Below, piece by piece: positions 1 through 8,113 of a stretch of 64,000 bases of DNA (positions within the stretch are counted from its first letter, which is position 1; the number at the start of each line of letters is the position of its first letter). The translations under genes and the position numbers were made by a program. This stretch comes from CATQHB01 sp965262595. GTDB lineage: Bacteria; Chloroflexota; Dehalococcoidia; Lucifugimonadales; UBA3495. The notes beneath the pieces are model-generated. The model ran no database searches, was not told where the DNA came from, and worked only from the letters and a program-made list of their open reading frames with translations. The stretch covers positions 744,001 to 808,000 of the forward strand of contig OZ253548.1 of the NCBI GenBank assembly GCA_965262595.1. The letters are read 5' to 3'.

Positions 1-138
1 TCCGATTGGATACCTGTTTACTAGTGGATCGTCGGCTACTTTTCTGCTGTACCGTCGAATTATTCTTTAGACTTACCGGCCAAGATGGCTGACATCTACA
101 GCTTCTAGCTTGATATTTATGCCTGAAGGAGACCACCA

Positions 139-552
139 ATGTCCACAATTGGGTTTGACCACATAGCAATGCCTACCGCCAATGCGGAGAAACTTATTGA
201 GTTCTATAAGCGCCTGGGCTTCACGATCAACGACGAGGCCGAATGGCGGGCCGGAACCGCCGGCATCTTTTCCATTCAGATAGGAGATTCCAAGATAAAC
301 GTGCATCCGGAAGGTTATACCGCTACTTTGCGCGGACCAACGGCGGTACCGGGTTGCGCCGACATCTGTTTCGTTTGGGACGGTACGGCCGAAGCCTGCC
401 AGCAGATGTTAGCCGAAGCCGGAGTGGAGGTCATCCGGGGACCTGGGCCGCGCAAGGGCGCCCGGGCCGGCGGTTCCCTTCCGGCGGTCAGCCTCTACGC
501 CCGCGACCCGGACCAAAACCTTCTGGAATGGATGATCTACCTGGGGGATTAG
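139..552 (+). CDS. VOC family (glyoxalase/bleomycin-resistance fold) protein
   Basis: A 137-residue protein of the vicinal oxygen chelate superfamily, which uses a divalent metal for isomerase, lyase or dioxygenase chemistry or for drug binding. It opens with FDHIAMPT, where the His is the usual first metal ligand. FYKRLGF follows near residue 25, and the end carries ARDPDQNLLEW, whose Glu is the usual last ligand. The length fits a one-module VOC protein. AAGGAGA lies about 8 nt before the ATG. A hairpin downstream could terminate it. The exact substrate cannot be told from sequence. Confidence 0.85.
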   Translation: MSTIGFDHIAMPTANAEKLIEFYKRLGFTINDEAEWRAGTAGIFSIQIGDSKINVHPEGYTATLRGPTAVPGCADICFVWDGTAEACQQMLAEAGVEVIRGPGPRKGARAGGSLPAVSLYARDPDQNLLEWMIYLGD

Positions 553-618
553 TACCTTCCGGCAATACGGTCGGCTTCGAGCTACTGCGTAAAATCGTTT
601 AAGCGGGGATTAGCGAAA

Positions 619-650
619 CGCCCCGGTTCAGGTTCTGCCTGACCGGGGCG
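619..650. terminator. Hairpin between convergent genes, possible bidirectional terminator
   Basis: The arms CGCCCCGGT(T)CAGG and CCTGACCGGGGCG pair over 13 bp with one bulged T and a short loop. The hairpin sits between the ends of the VOC gene (plus) and the EVE gene (minus). The flanking T tract is weak (CAAATTTTGC), so termination is inferred from position and stem strength. Confidence 0.55.
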
Positions 651-724
651 CAAATTTTGCTAACAAGCTGTCCGATTTATCCTTGCCCGAGTCTTTCTGT
701 TACCGGTATCGAGGCCGATTTGCG

Positions 725-1201
725 TTAGTCTCCGGCCCCCAGAGCGACAATTTCATCCCAAGCCTCCTTGCTGACCGGTTGTATCGAAAGCCGGACGCCT
801 TTCCTGACCAGCATCATATCTTGCAACTTGGGATTCTCCTTAATTTCCTGGAGCGTTACCGGCCGAGCGAATTCCTTCCCCGCCTGTATATCCACCATTA
901 GCCAGGTCGGGTTATCCGGGTTGCACTTGGCGTCGAAATGCTTGGAACCCGAATCCCAGGCAGTATGGTCCGGATAGGCTTCTCGGACCACCTTGGCGGT
1001 TCCGATCACCGCGGTCGGTTTGGCGCTGCTGTGGTAGAAGAGTACTCCGTCGCCCGCTTGTATTTCATCTCGCATCAAGTTGCGCACTTGATAATTGCGG
1101 ATGCCGTCCCATTCGGCGGTTTGATCCTCTTCGCTCAATAGGTTTCCAAAGGAGTAAGACGTGGGTTCCGATTTAAATAGCCAATATCTTTGCTCTGCCA
1201 T
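725..1201 (-). CDS. EVE domain-containing protein
   Basis: A 158-residue EVE (PUA-like) domain protein. The family binds modified bases in DNA or RNA through an aromatic cage. Seen here: the start MAEQRYWLFKSEP, then WDGIRNYQVRN near residue 38 and GDGVLFYHSS near 56, all typical EVE blocks. I chose the ATG at 1201 because GGAGGG lies just before it; an in-frame start 21 nt upstream adds residues outside the family pattern. The protein stands alone rather than in an operon. A role with modified nucleic acid is known for the family only. Confidence 0.88.
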   Translation of the reverse strand: MAEQRYWLFKSEPTSYSFGNLLSEEDQTAEWDGIRNYQVRNLMRDEIQAGDGVLFYHSSAKPTAVIGTAKVVREAYPDHTAWDSGSKHFDAKCNPDNPTWLMVDIQAGKEFARPVTLQEIKENPKLQDMMLVRKGVRLSIQPVSKEAWDEIVALGAGD

Positions 1202-1407
1202 GCTCCCTCCCTGCCTAGTCAACCGGGCCGCTTAAATTATTCTGCGCCTATTTTACTCGGATGACGCGCCGCATGCGTCCGTTAAGGGTTCCGGGCGAAA
1301 AAATCAGATGACCGCTTCGGCTGCTGCCGCGGCGTACTTTAATTCCAACATACCATACTCCATTACGAGTTTGTTATCCGAAGCCTTGGCGTATTTCGAC
1401 AATTAGC

Positions 1408-1432
1408 GGCGCCCTGACATTCACTGGGCGCC
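1408..1432 (-). terminator. Possible terminator after the acyl-CoA synthetase gene
   Basis: GGCGCCC and GGGCGCC form a perfect 7-bp stem with an 11-nt loop. It lies 60 nt beyond the stop of the minus-strand synthetase gene. No good U tract follows on the minus strand, while TTTACG follows on the plus strand. Confidence 0.35.
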
Positions 1433-1491
1433 TTTACGACACTCTCTACTTTTAAGACGGCGAGGCGGCATAATAGGACAAGTCTGAAGCG

Positions 1492-3183
1492 TTATCGGAG
1501 GCGAATTCCGGCCGCTTCCCGGTCAAAACAGCCCTCCACCAAGTTTTCCCTTTCCTGCCGAAGTATATCCTTGCGCACTCGCAGGCTGGGAGTGCGGGGC
1601 AGTTCCTCCCGCAACTCGATGAATCGGGGTACCTTGAAGTAAGCCAGGTGGTCGGCGCACCAGTAAACAATGTCCTCGGGGTTAACTACCGAACCTTGAC
1701 GTGGTGTGACATAGGCCTTGACCTCATCTTCGCCTAACTCCGAGGGCACCGCAATTATGGCGCAGTCCAAAACCGTGGGATGGCGCTTGATGACATCCTC
1801 AACCTCCTGGGAGGAAATATTCTCGCCGCGCCGTCGGATTATGTCCTTTTTCCGATCAACAAAGTAAAGGTAACCCTCCTCATCTTGCCAACCCAGGTCG
1901 CCCGTATGCAGCCAGCCGTCCTGCAGGGCCAACTGTGACTGTTCATCATTGCGCCAGTACCCGGGCATGACTGCGGGATTCTTGATGGTAATCTCCCCTA
2001 CGGCGCCGGGAGCTACCGGGTTTAGGGACTCATTCACGATTCGGATTCGGTTGTCAAACCGGGAATCCGGGTGCAGTCGGGGCAAACCGGAAGAGTTGGG
2101 TCGGCGCCGCTCGCCGATTTGCTCGATGGCCCCGTAACAGGTTTCGGTCATGCCAAAACCCACAATTATGTCGGTACCGAACCGGTCTTGAAAGTCTCGC
2201 AAAAACTCCGGCGGGAAGGCGGGGGAACCGTAGAAAAGCCTTACCCGGTTTGCTCGGTCCAAGTCGGTTTCGGGTTGCTTGGACAGCACCGGCATCATCA
2301 TTCCAATAAAGTTCACTACCGTAGCATCGGCCCCTCGCACTTGCTCCCAAAATCGGGACGCGCTGAACCGCTCGGCAACTATCAGAGTAGCTCCGGCCCC
2401 CAGGGTTCCCATAGTTGAGTAATATTGAGAATTGGCGTGAAAAAAAGGCAGGCAAGTGAAAAATCGGTCTTCCTCGGTTGCCTTTGTCCAATGGGCAAAG
2501 CCCTGACCGGCAGCCACATACATCAGATGGGTTACCTGCACTCCTTTGGGATTCCCGGTCGTTCCGGAGGTGTAAACCAGCATTGCAACGTCGGTCGGCA
2601 AAACATCCGGCGAATCGGCCAATTCCACTGCGCCCCTTAGCGCCGCCGCGAAGTCAACCCAGTCCTCGCTAAGGGACGAATCGCCAGCATAAGTGGGGCC
2701 GGAACCCGCCGATTCCGGTTCCGGTTCCGGTTCCGGTTCCGGGGATACGAGCAATTTGTACTGCACCTCGTCCGCCAGACTTGACGCTTCTTCGGCCACG
2801 GGCAGCAGCGTGCGATGGGCCACAATTGCCTTGGCGCCGGAGTTGTTCAGGATAAACGCGGTTTCGTCCCGCTTGTATGCCGTGTTCACCGGAACGCTTA
2901 CCGCCCCCAAAATAGCGAGGCCAAACCAACAATAAAGAAACTCCGGACAGTTGGGCAGGAATAGGCAAATCCGATCGCCTTGATTGATGCCCATTGCCCG
3001 AAACAGGCTGGCGGTTTGCCTGGCACGCCGATGAAACTCCCGGTAGGTAATTGACTCTCCAGCAATCTCCACGAAGACCTTGTCCGGATTGCGGGCAACC
3101 GCCTGGTCCAGGAATTCGCCCAGGCACATTTCCCACGTTGGTCGTTGAGTTTCACCCAATCCGGTTATGATTGCTGCCATCAT
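1492..3183 (-). CDS. AMP-binding acyl-CoA synthetase / CoA ligase
   Basis: A 563-residue member of the ANL adenylate-forming family, which activates a carboxylic acid with ATP and transfers it to CoA. The phosphate loop YTSGTTGNPKG is at residues 204-214. The A8 region TGDLGWQDEEGYLYFVDRKK and the hinge RRRGENISSQEVE are intact. The C-terminal subdomain lies about residues 450-563 with a Lys near KDILRQ. An unusual run of Glu-Pro repeats at about 148-157 sits in a surface loop and comes from a 6-bp DNA repeat. Resemblance to crotonobetaine/fatty-acid ligases is general only. The start could be either of two adjacent ATGs. Confidence 0.9.
   Translation of the reverse strand: MMAAIITGLGETQRPTWEMCLGEFLDQAVARNPDKVFVEIAGESITYREFHRRARQTASLFRAMGINQGDRICLFLPNCPEFLYCWFGLAILGAVSVPVNTAYKRDETAFILNNSGAKAIVAHRTLLPVAEEASSLADEVQYKLLVSPEPEPEPEPESAGSGPTYAGDSSLSEDWVDFAAALRGAVELADSPDVLPTDVAMLVYTSGTTGNPKGVQVTHLMYVAAGQGFAHWTKATEEDRFFTCLPFFHANSQYYSTMGTLGAGATLIVAERFSASRFWEQVRGADATVVNFIGMMMPVLSKQPETDLDRANRVRLFYGSPAFPPEFLRDFQDRFGTDIIVGFGMTETCYGAIEQIGERRRPNSSGLPRLHPDSRFDNRIRIVNESLNPVAPGAVGEITIKNPAVMPGYWRNDEQSQLALQDGWLHTGDLGWQDEEGYLYFVDRKKDIIRRRGENISSQEVEDVIKRHPTVLDCAIIAVPSELGEDEVKAYVTPRQGSVVNPEDIVYWCADHLAYFKVPRFIELREELPRTPSLRVRKDILRQERENLVEGCFDREAAGIRLR
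2713..2742. repeat. Hexanucleotide tandem repeat (TTCCGG)x5 inside a coding region
   Basis: Five exact copies of TTCCGG, read as Glu-Pro pairs on the minus strand. The 6-bp unit keeps the synthetase frame whatever the copy number. Confidence 0.9.
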
Positions 3184-3426
3184 TCCTGCTTTCAGCCATT
3201 TAGCCTGGGGTCGATAGCTGTCTTTTGGTCATTTAGGGGTAAGTGTAGTCAATAGTGAGGAAAAACCGATCAGGACTTCCGGTGTTTAACCTATCACCGG
3301 CTCAACACCGGGTCAATAGTTTTAAGATTTGTGCGGCGCCTGCTTTCTATCATTATGTAATATGCGGGGCAATCCCATCTGGAACTTTAAACCTCGAATT
3401 GCCCCTTTTCATTCTAACCCCGATGC

Positions 3427-3552
3427 CGTCATTTCGGAGAAATCCGGAAACCGGAGAATCCTGTGGATAGGTGGATAGGTGGATAGGTGGATAGGCGCAT
3501 TGGCGAAATGACCCTTTGGCTAGAACGTCCGGATTCCGGCCTTCGCCGGTAT
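3427..3552. repeat. Pair of inverted REP-like sequences
   Basis: The plus strand at 3427-3460 begins GTCATTTCGGAGAAATCCGG. The minus strand read from 3552 begins GTCATACCGGCGAAGGCCGG. These are diverged copies of the same kind of short repeat facing each other about 125 bp apart. The second matches the common intergenic motif GTCATTCCGGCGAAGGCCGG found in many bacterial genomes. Confidence 0.5.
3463..3494. repeat. Octamer tandem repeat (GTGGATAG)x4
   Basis: Four exact head-to-tail copies of GTGGATAG in an intergenic region. There are no spacers, so this is not a CRISPR array. Confidence 0.9.
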
Positions 3553-3728
3553 GACTATTACCGGGGACTATAGTCGCCCAAATGCGAACGCCCGGTCCGG
3601 TCGCGCCCTTCGGTTGACAGTCCCAGATAGCTGAATTAAGCTGGGCCTTGCCCCAGGGAAGCGAACAAAGACCTGCTTACTCATGCCGGGTTTGGGGCAG
3701 GAGCCGACAACTTGCGGCGGAAATTGAA

Positions 3729-4205
3729 ATGACAATCTCAAATGAACCAAATCCGGTTTCGGTGGACCCCGGCCAGTTGAGACTTACCGACTCCGACGGT
3801 ACCTCCGGGGTACTGCTGGGAATGCGCTGCCGAAATTGCGGTATCTACGTCTTTGGGCCGGCCATTTTCTGCCAGGCTTGCACCTCGGACGATTTGGAGC
3901 CGGTTGAATTAAGTCGGCAAGGGACGCTCTACAGCTACACCATCGTAAGAGTGCCTCCGGCGGGTTGGCCCGGCCCGGTTCCCTATGTCCTGGGGGAAGT
4001 TGAACTACCCGAGGGCCCCCATGTCCTTGCCGAATTAATCGACCAACCGGAGGCGGACCTGGAAATTGGCCTGGCAGTTGAACTGGCCCTGCAGCAGGTT
4101 CGCGCCAACGGCGAAGGCAACAGAACCGACAAGCCTGGACTGGTAGTTTACAAGTGGCGCCCGGCAGCAAGCGCTCCCGCGAGTTTGAATAAGGAGACCT
4201 TATGA
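3729..4205 (+). CDS. Zn-ribbon OB-fold protein (DUF35 family), thiolase partner
   Basis: A 158-residue DUF35 protein: an N-terminal rubredoxin-like zinc ribbon (CRNCGIY ... FCQAC at about residues 34-53) followed by an OB fold with typical strands (YSYTIVRVP, VLGEVEL). Family members bind acyl-CoA or bridge thiolase-like enzymes. I chose the ATG at 3729 because upstream residues do not fit the family. Its stop overlaps the next start (ATGA), so it is translationally coupled to the thiolase, which supports a two-subunit complex. The substrate is unknown. Confidence 0.85.
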   Translation: MTISNEPNPVSVDPGQLRLTDSDGTSGVLLGMRCRNCGIYVFGPAIFCQACTSDDLEPVELSRQGTLYSYTIVRVPPAGWPGPVPYVLGEVELPEGPHVLAELIDQPEADLEIGLAVELALQQVRANGEGNRTDKPGLVVYKWRPAASAPASLNKETL

Positions 4206-5356
4206 CTCAGTTCAAGCCCGGTCGGGAGGTAATGGTAGTCGGGGTTGGACTACACCCCTTTGGCCGGTTCCCCAGGAAGGACCTGGCGACCCTGGCCCGG
4301 GAGGCAGTGGTTGCTGCGCTCAAGGATTGCGGCATCCGTTGGCAAGATATTCCGGTGGCCTATTTTGGTCATGTGTATTACCACGGTATGTCGGTGGGTG
4401 AGACTGCGCTTAGCAGCCTGGGACTGACCGGGATACCGATAATCAACGTAGAAAATGCTTGCTCCAGCGGTTCTACCGCGTTTTGGCAGGCATATTGGGG
4501 CATCGCTACCGGAATGTACGACCTCGGCCTGGCCTTTGGCGCCGAAAAGGTTCCCGGCGGCCCGGTAACGGTAACTGCCGAAGACAGCCCGGAGCGATAT
4601 ATTGGCGGCGACCATATGATGGCAGGCTATGCTCTGCGGATGCGCCGCTATATGGCAGAGACCGGCGCGCCGGCAACCGCTCTGGCCCAAGTTTCGGTCA
4701 AAGCTCGGCAGAATGCCGCCCTTAATCCCTATGCCCACCGGAAAGAGACCTATACGGTGGAGGACGTTCTGGCCTCCAGACCGATTGCCGACCCCCTAAC
4801 CCTCTTTCAGTGCTGCCCCACCAGCGAAGGCTCCGCCGCTGCAATCCTTTGTGCCAGAGATTCCTTGAGCCGGTACGGGCTGGACGAGTCGCGGGCGGTT
4901 CGGATTAATGCCGCGGTGCTCACTTCCGGCAACTATAACGGCCGGGGCAGCGACCATTCGGCCTTCAGCCCTTACCGAACCGAACCGGCGGCGTTGGCTG
5001 CTTATGAGATGAGCGGCTTGGGTCCGGAAGACGTGGACTTGGTGCAAGTTCATGATGCGGCCACGATCGGGGAACTGCAACAGATCGAGGCTTTGCAAAT
5101 AGCGCCAAAAGGAGAAGCCTGGCGGGCCACGGTGGAGGGTCGGACTTCGCTGACCGGCGACATTCCGGTAAACACCGATGGCGGTCTGCTGGCGATGGGA
5201 CACCCCTTTGGGGCTACCGGCATACGTATGGTTCACGAGACCGTTACCCAGTTACGCCAGGAGGCCGGACCCCGACAAGTCGCCAAAGCGCGGGTTGGCC
5301 TGGCGCAATGTTCCGGCGCTGGCGATGTTACCACAGTACACATTTTCACCAAGTAG
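4202..5356 (+). CDS. Thiolase / SCP2-type lipid-transfer acyltransferase
   Basis: A 384-residue thiolase-superfamily enzyme of the SCPx type, which cleaves or forms C-C bonds on acyl-CoA. The nucleophile Cys is at about residue 87 in VENACSSGS, the His at about 334 in GHPFGATG, and the second Cys at about 370 in QCSGAG, so the full catalytic set is present. It overlaps the OB-fold gene by 4 nt. This arrangement resembles thiolase-DUF35 pairs used in archaeal acetoacetyl-CoA formation and in actinobacterial steroid side-chain cleavage. Which reaction runs here is inference only. Confidence 0.88.
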   Translation: MTQFKPGREVMVVGVGLHPFGRFPRKDLATLAREAVVAALKDCGIRWQDIPVAYFGHVYYHGMSVGETALSSLGLTGIPIINVENACSSGSTAFWQAYWGIATGMYDLGLAFGAEKVPGGPVTVTAEDSPERYIGGDHMMAGYALRMRRYMAETGAPATALAQVSVKARQNAALNPYAHRKETYTVEDVLASRPIADPLTLFQCCPTSEGSAAAILCARDSLSRYGLDESRAVRINAAVLTSGNYNGRGSDHSAFSPYRTEPAALAAYEMSGLGPEDVDLVQVHDAATIGELQQIEALQIAPKGEAWRATVEGRTSLTGDIPVNTDGGLLAMGHPFGATGIRMVHETVTQLRQEAGPRQVAKARVGLAQCSGAGDVTTVHIFTK

Positions 5357-5440
5357 CCCGTCGCAACAGGCCACTCCTGGGAAGAGTTACCCAACGGCTC
5401 TAACCCAGCCAGGGATACCGGTCCACTGCATGGAGAAGCT

Positions 5441-5737
5441 ATGCCAGCCTTCGTTATACTTGCCGCGATGAAAGGAAGATTTATTTCCGACCGGGGCAAT
5501 TACTACGATAATTTCCAGATGATGGGCTATTTGGAAGCGGCTACTCCGATGTCCGCAGTGACCAATTTCTTCGATCAGCCCCCCTACCCTATCCGCTGGG
5601 AAGATGTTGAATACCTTTGGGCCGAGCAGCTTGCGGATGCCGAACACACCGGGCACCACGGCGATTATGACCGGGTTTATATTGACGCGCTCCGCCGTCG
5701 CTATGAACCCTCGGAAACGAAGCAGGAAAGGCAGTGA
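5441..5737 (+). CDS. Small hypothetical protein
   Basis: A 98-residue protein I do not recognise. GGAGAAGCT lies directly before the ATG, the best support for it being real. A second in-frame ATG follows at 5468. The sequence is polar and rich in aromatic and acidic residues (GNYYDNF, HHGDYDRVYID), with no membrane segment and no cysteine pairs. It ends 12 nt from the converging aldolase gene. An antisense frame on the minus strand over the same place has no ribosome site. Confidence 0.5.
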   Translation: MPAFVILAAMKGRFISDRGNYYDNFQMMGYLEAATPMSAVTNFFDQPPYPIRWEDVEYLWAEQLADAEHTGHHGDYDRVYIDALRRRYEPSETKQERQ

Positions 5738-5748
5738 CCCGGTTGTGG

Positions 5749-6537
5749 TCAGGCTCCGGATTCGGCGGCAACTTCGCGCAATCCGGCAAATTCCCGGCGG
5801 TATGCTTCGGCCAATGTCCTCCGGTCGGTGGTGTGCAGCACAAAGCGCGCTCCCTGCCTTACCCAATGAGCGGAAAGGTCCGCCGTTTGGTGGTGAACCA
5901 GCACCGGAATACCGTGGGCTTCCGAAGTATCAATCACCCCTTTGACGGTTTCCTGGTATTCCGGCCGATCGTACTGGTCGGGGTAGCCCACCGATATGCT
6001 CATATCATTGGGTCCGACGAAAATACCATCAATCCCCGGCACCTTTAATATTTCCTCCAGATTATTAACCGCCGTCACGCTTTCAATGCCAATGATGGCA
6101 ACCGTGTTCCGGTTACGCTGTTCCAGATAGTCGCGGGCCGCCTCGCTGATGTGTTCACCGGTATCCATCAGACGCCGAACGGCCTCACCTTTCAGGGGCC
6201 GCCACTTGGCCGCCGCAATCACCTCCTTGACCTCGTCCACCGTTTCGCAGTACGGGGCCAGTATCCCCTGGGCGCCGCCGTCCAGCGCCATTGTCACATA
6301 GTGGGAATCCGGAATGGGGATGCGGATGATCGGCACGACGCCGGAACCGCTGAAGGCGGCCAGGTAGTCGGCCAGCTCGGCGCGGCTGCGAGGGCCATGC
6401 TCCGTATCTATAACGACGTAATCAAGGCCGATTCCTCCCAGGGCTTCCACCCACCGCGGGTTGCGGCCATGGGTTATCATCGTGCCATACACTCGGCCTC
6501 CGGCCTGCAAGGTAGCTTTAAGTTCCGCTCCGTTCAT
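5749..6537 (-). CDS. HpcH/HpaI aldolase family protein
   Basis: A 262-residue class II pyruvate aldolase, which reversibly splits 2-keto-4-hydroxy acids into pyruvate or a related keto acid and an aldehyde using a divalent metal. Key blocks are DTEHGP near residue 45 (His base), PIIRIP near 70, IGIESVTAVNN near 150 (metal Glu) and GPNDMSISVG near 174 (metal Asp). The length matches the family. GGGAGGAACT precedes the ATG. It stands alone on the minus strand. It could act in aromatic-acid or sugar-acid breakdown. Confidence 0.9.
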   Translation of the reverse strand: MNGAELKATLQAGGRVYGTMITHGRNPRWVEALGGIGLDYVVIDTEHGPRSRAELADYLAAFSGSGVVPIIRIPIPDSHYVTMALDGGAQGILAPYCETVDEVKEVIAAAKWRPLKGEAVRRLMDTGEHISEAARDYLEQRNRNTVAIIGIESVTAVNNLEEILKVPGIDGIFVGPNDMSISVGYPDQYDRPEYQETVKGVIDTSEAHGIPVLVHHQTADLSAHWVRQGARFVLHTTDRRTLAEAYRREFAGLREVAAESGA

Positions 6538-6860
6538 AGTTCCTCCCGATCATAGTTCGTCCCGAATCTGTCGCGAGAACCGTCATTTGGCGGTTCAAAG
6601 TTCAGTCAAATTATCAACCTTTTCCCTTGTAACCCCTATACGTGCAGACTATCGGCCTTAACGAAGCGGGGTACGGCTTTCCAGTCCGAACCGGCTAACC
6701 GTGTCAGCTACAACGGGAAATCGCCCAAGTATAACATTTCGTATAGTCCACAGAAAGCAGGGGTTCGGAGGTTTCTTCTGCTATACTGGGCCGGTAGCGA
6801 GCAATGCCCAAAGCGCTACGGAACTCCCTACACGGCAACTCGGCTTGGTTTGGAGTATAT

Positions 6861-8027
6861 GTGAATCGGCCCCAGTTGATTACCGACCAGCAGGAATGGA
6901 ATCGTATCGCGGTCAACTTGGCCCAGGAACCGGAACTGGCGATTGATACTGAAGCCAACAGTATGTACGCCTATCGGGGTAGAATCTGCCTGATTCAAAT
7001 AGGGACTTCCGACAATTCTTACCTGGTTGACCCCTTGGCAGTGGAAGATTTATCCGCTCTGGGGACTCTCCTGGAGAACCCGGAGATAGTAAAAGTTCTG
7101 CACGGCTCCGACTACGATCTTCGTTCCTTCTATCGAGAGTCGCGATTCAAGACGCTGTCGCTGTTTGACACTGAAATTTCCGCCCGATTTCTGGGAGTGT
7201 TGACCCCCAACCTGGGTGACGTCCTGCGCATTTTCCTGGATGTGGAAATACCCAAGAGCCGCAAGTTGCAACGGTCCGACTGGGGGCAGCGACCGCTCAG
7301 CCCACCGGCAATAGATTATGCTGCCTCCGACGTCCTATACCTGATTCCTCTGGCTGAAGAACTGCGGCGGCGGCTGGCCGAGGCCGGTCGTCTGGATTGG
7401 GTGCAAGAGGAATGCGTCCGGCTGGAGCGCGTCAGCAGCGCGGTTTCCGCCGCGGCGGAACCGGCGTTCCTGAGAATTAAGGGCAACGACCGGCTCGATC
7501 CCCAGGAACTGGCGGTGCTCAAGGAACTGTTTGACTTCCGGGAGGCGGAAGCGGAAAGGTTGGACTGGCCGCCCTATCGGGTAATGCGAAATGAAACCTT
7601 GATTTATATCGCCCAGGCGAACCATTTACCCTTGGAAGACGTTCCAGACTTGTCCCCCCAGTTAGTTCGCAGGGCCGGAAGCCGAATAAGGGAAGCGATT
7701 CAACGAGGGCGCCGCGGCCCAGGGTTCCAGCGTCCGACCAGGCCGCCACGAACCCAATATATAAGCCGGGACGTTCAGGGGCGGCTCCAATTCTTGAAGC
7801 AATGGCGAACCGAAAAGGGCGTCGCCCTTGGCCTGGACCCGGCGTTGCTCTGGCCGGCAGTTAGTCTGGAGCGTTTAGCCTACAGTCCCGAGCGGTGGGA
7901 AGACGAGACGGCGGAATCCGGAGCCACTGAGATTCGAGCCTGGCAGCGTAGAGAGTTCTCTGACGAATTGACCGAAGTCGTAGCCAACGCAGCCCAGATA
8001 CACCCTTCCAGCGACTCCAACAGCTAG
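6861..8027 (+). CDS. rnd: Ribonuclease D-like 3'-5' exonuclease with HRDC domain
   Basis: A DEDD-family exoribonuclease that trims tRNA and other RNA 3' ends. Exo motif I is IDTEANS, motif II HGSDYDLRSF and motif III YAASDVLYL, so all metal-binding acids and the motif III Tyr are present. An HRDC domain follows (LKELFDFREAEAERLDWPP). The C-terminal quarter is basic and less conserved. I chose the GTG at 6861 because GGAG precedes it and the protein then begins at the family position; an upstream ATG at 6804 adds 19 residues. 388 residues is normal length. Confidence 0.9.
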   Translation: MNRPQLITDQQEWNRIAVNLAQEPELAIDTEANSMYAYRGRICLIQIGTSDNSYLVDPLAVEDLSALGTLLENPEIVKVLHGSDYDLRSFYRESRFKTLSLFDTEISARFLGVLTPNLGDVLRIFLDVEIPKSRKLQRSDWGQRPLSPPAIDYAASDVLYLIPLAEELRRRLAEAGRLDWVQEECVRLERVSSAVSAAAEPAFLRIKGNDRLDPQELAVLKELFDFREAEAERLDWPPYRVMRNETLIYIAQANHLPLEDVPDLSPQLVRRAGSRIREAIQRGRRGPGFQRPTRPPRTQYISRDVQGRLQFLKQWRTEKGVALGLDPALLWPAVSLERLAYSPERWEDETAESGATEIRAWQRREFSDELTEVVANAAQIHPSSDSNS

Positions 8028-8113
8028 TTTAAGCTGCCTTTTGGGATTCGGCGACTTTTATCGGAACTAAACCCATGCTCCATTCGCCCTACAAGAGACA
8101 ATGGCCAAACCGG

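Larger units (their letters stand above)
3184..3728. other. Gene-free stretch with short repeats
   Basis: No convincing gene is seen between the divergent synthetase and OB-fold genes. It holds a 4-copy octamer repeat and a pair of inverted REP-like sequences, listed separately. An open frame covering the later part is only an upstream extension of the OB-fold gene. Confidence 0.6.

Noticed and set aside
3463..3494. Possible CRISPR-like repeats
   Set aside because: Units are 8 bp, touching, without spacers and without cas genes nearby.
5387..5866. 159-codon minus-strand frame
   Set aside because: Overlaps the end of the HpaI aldolase and the 98-residue plus-strand gene; no ribosome site and no family motif.
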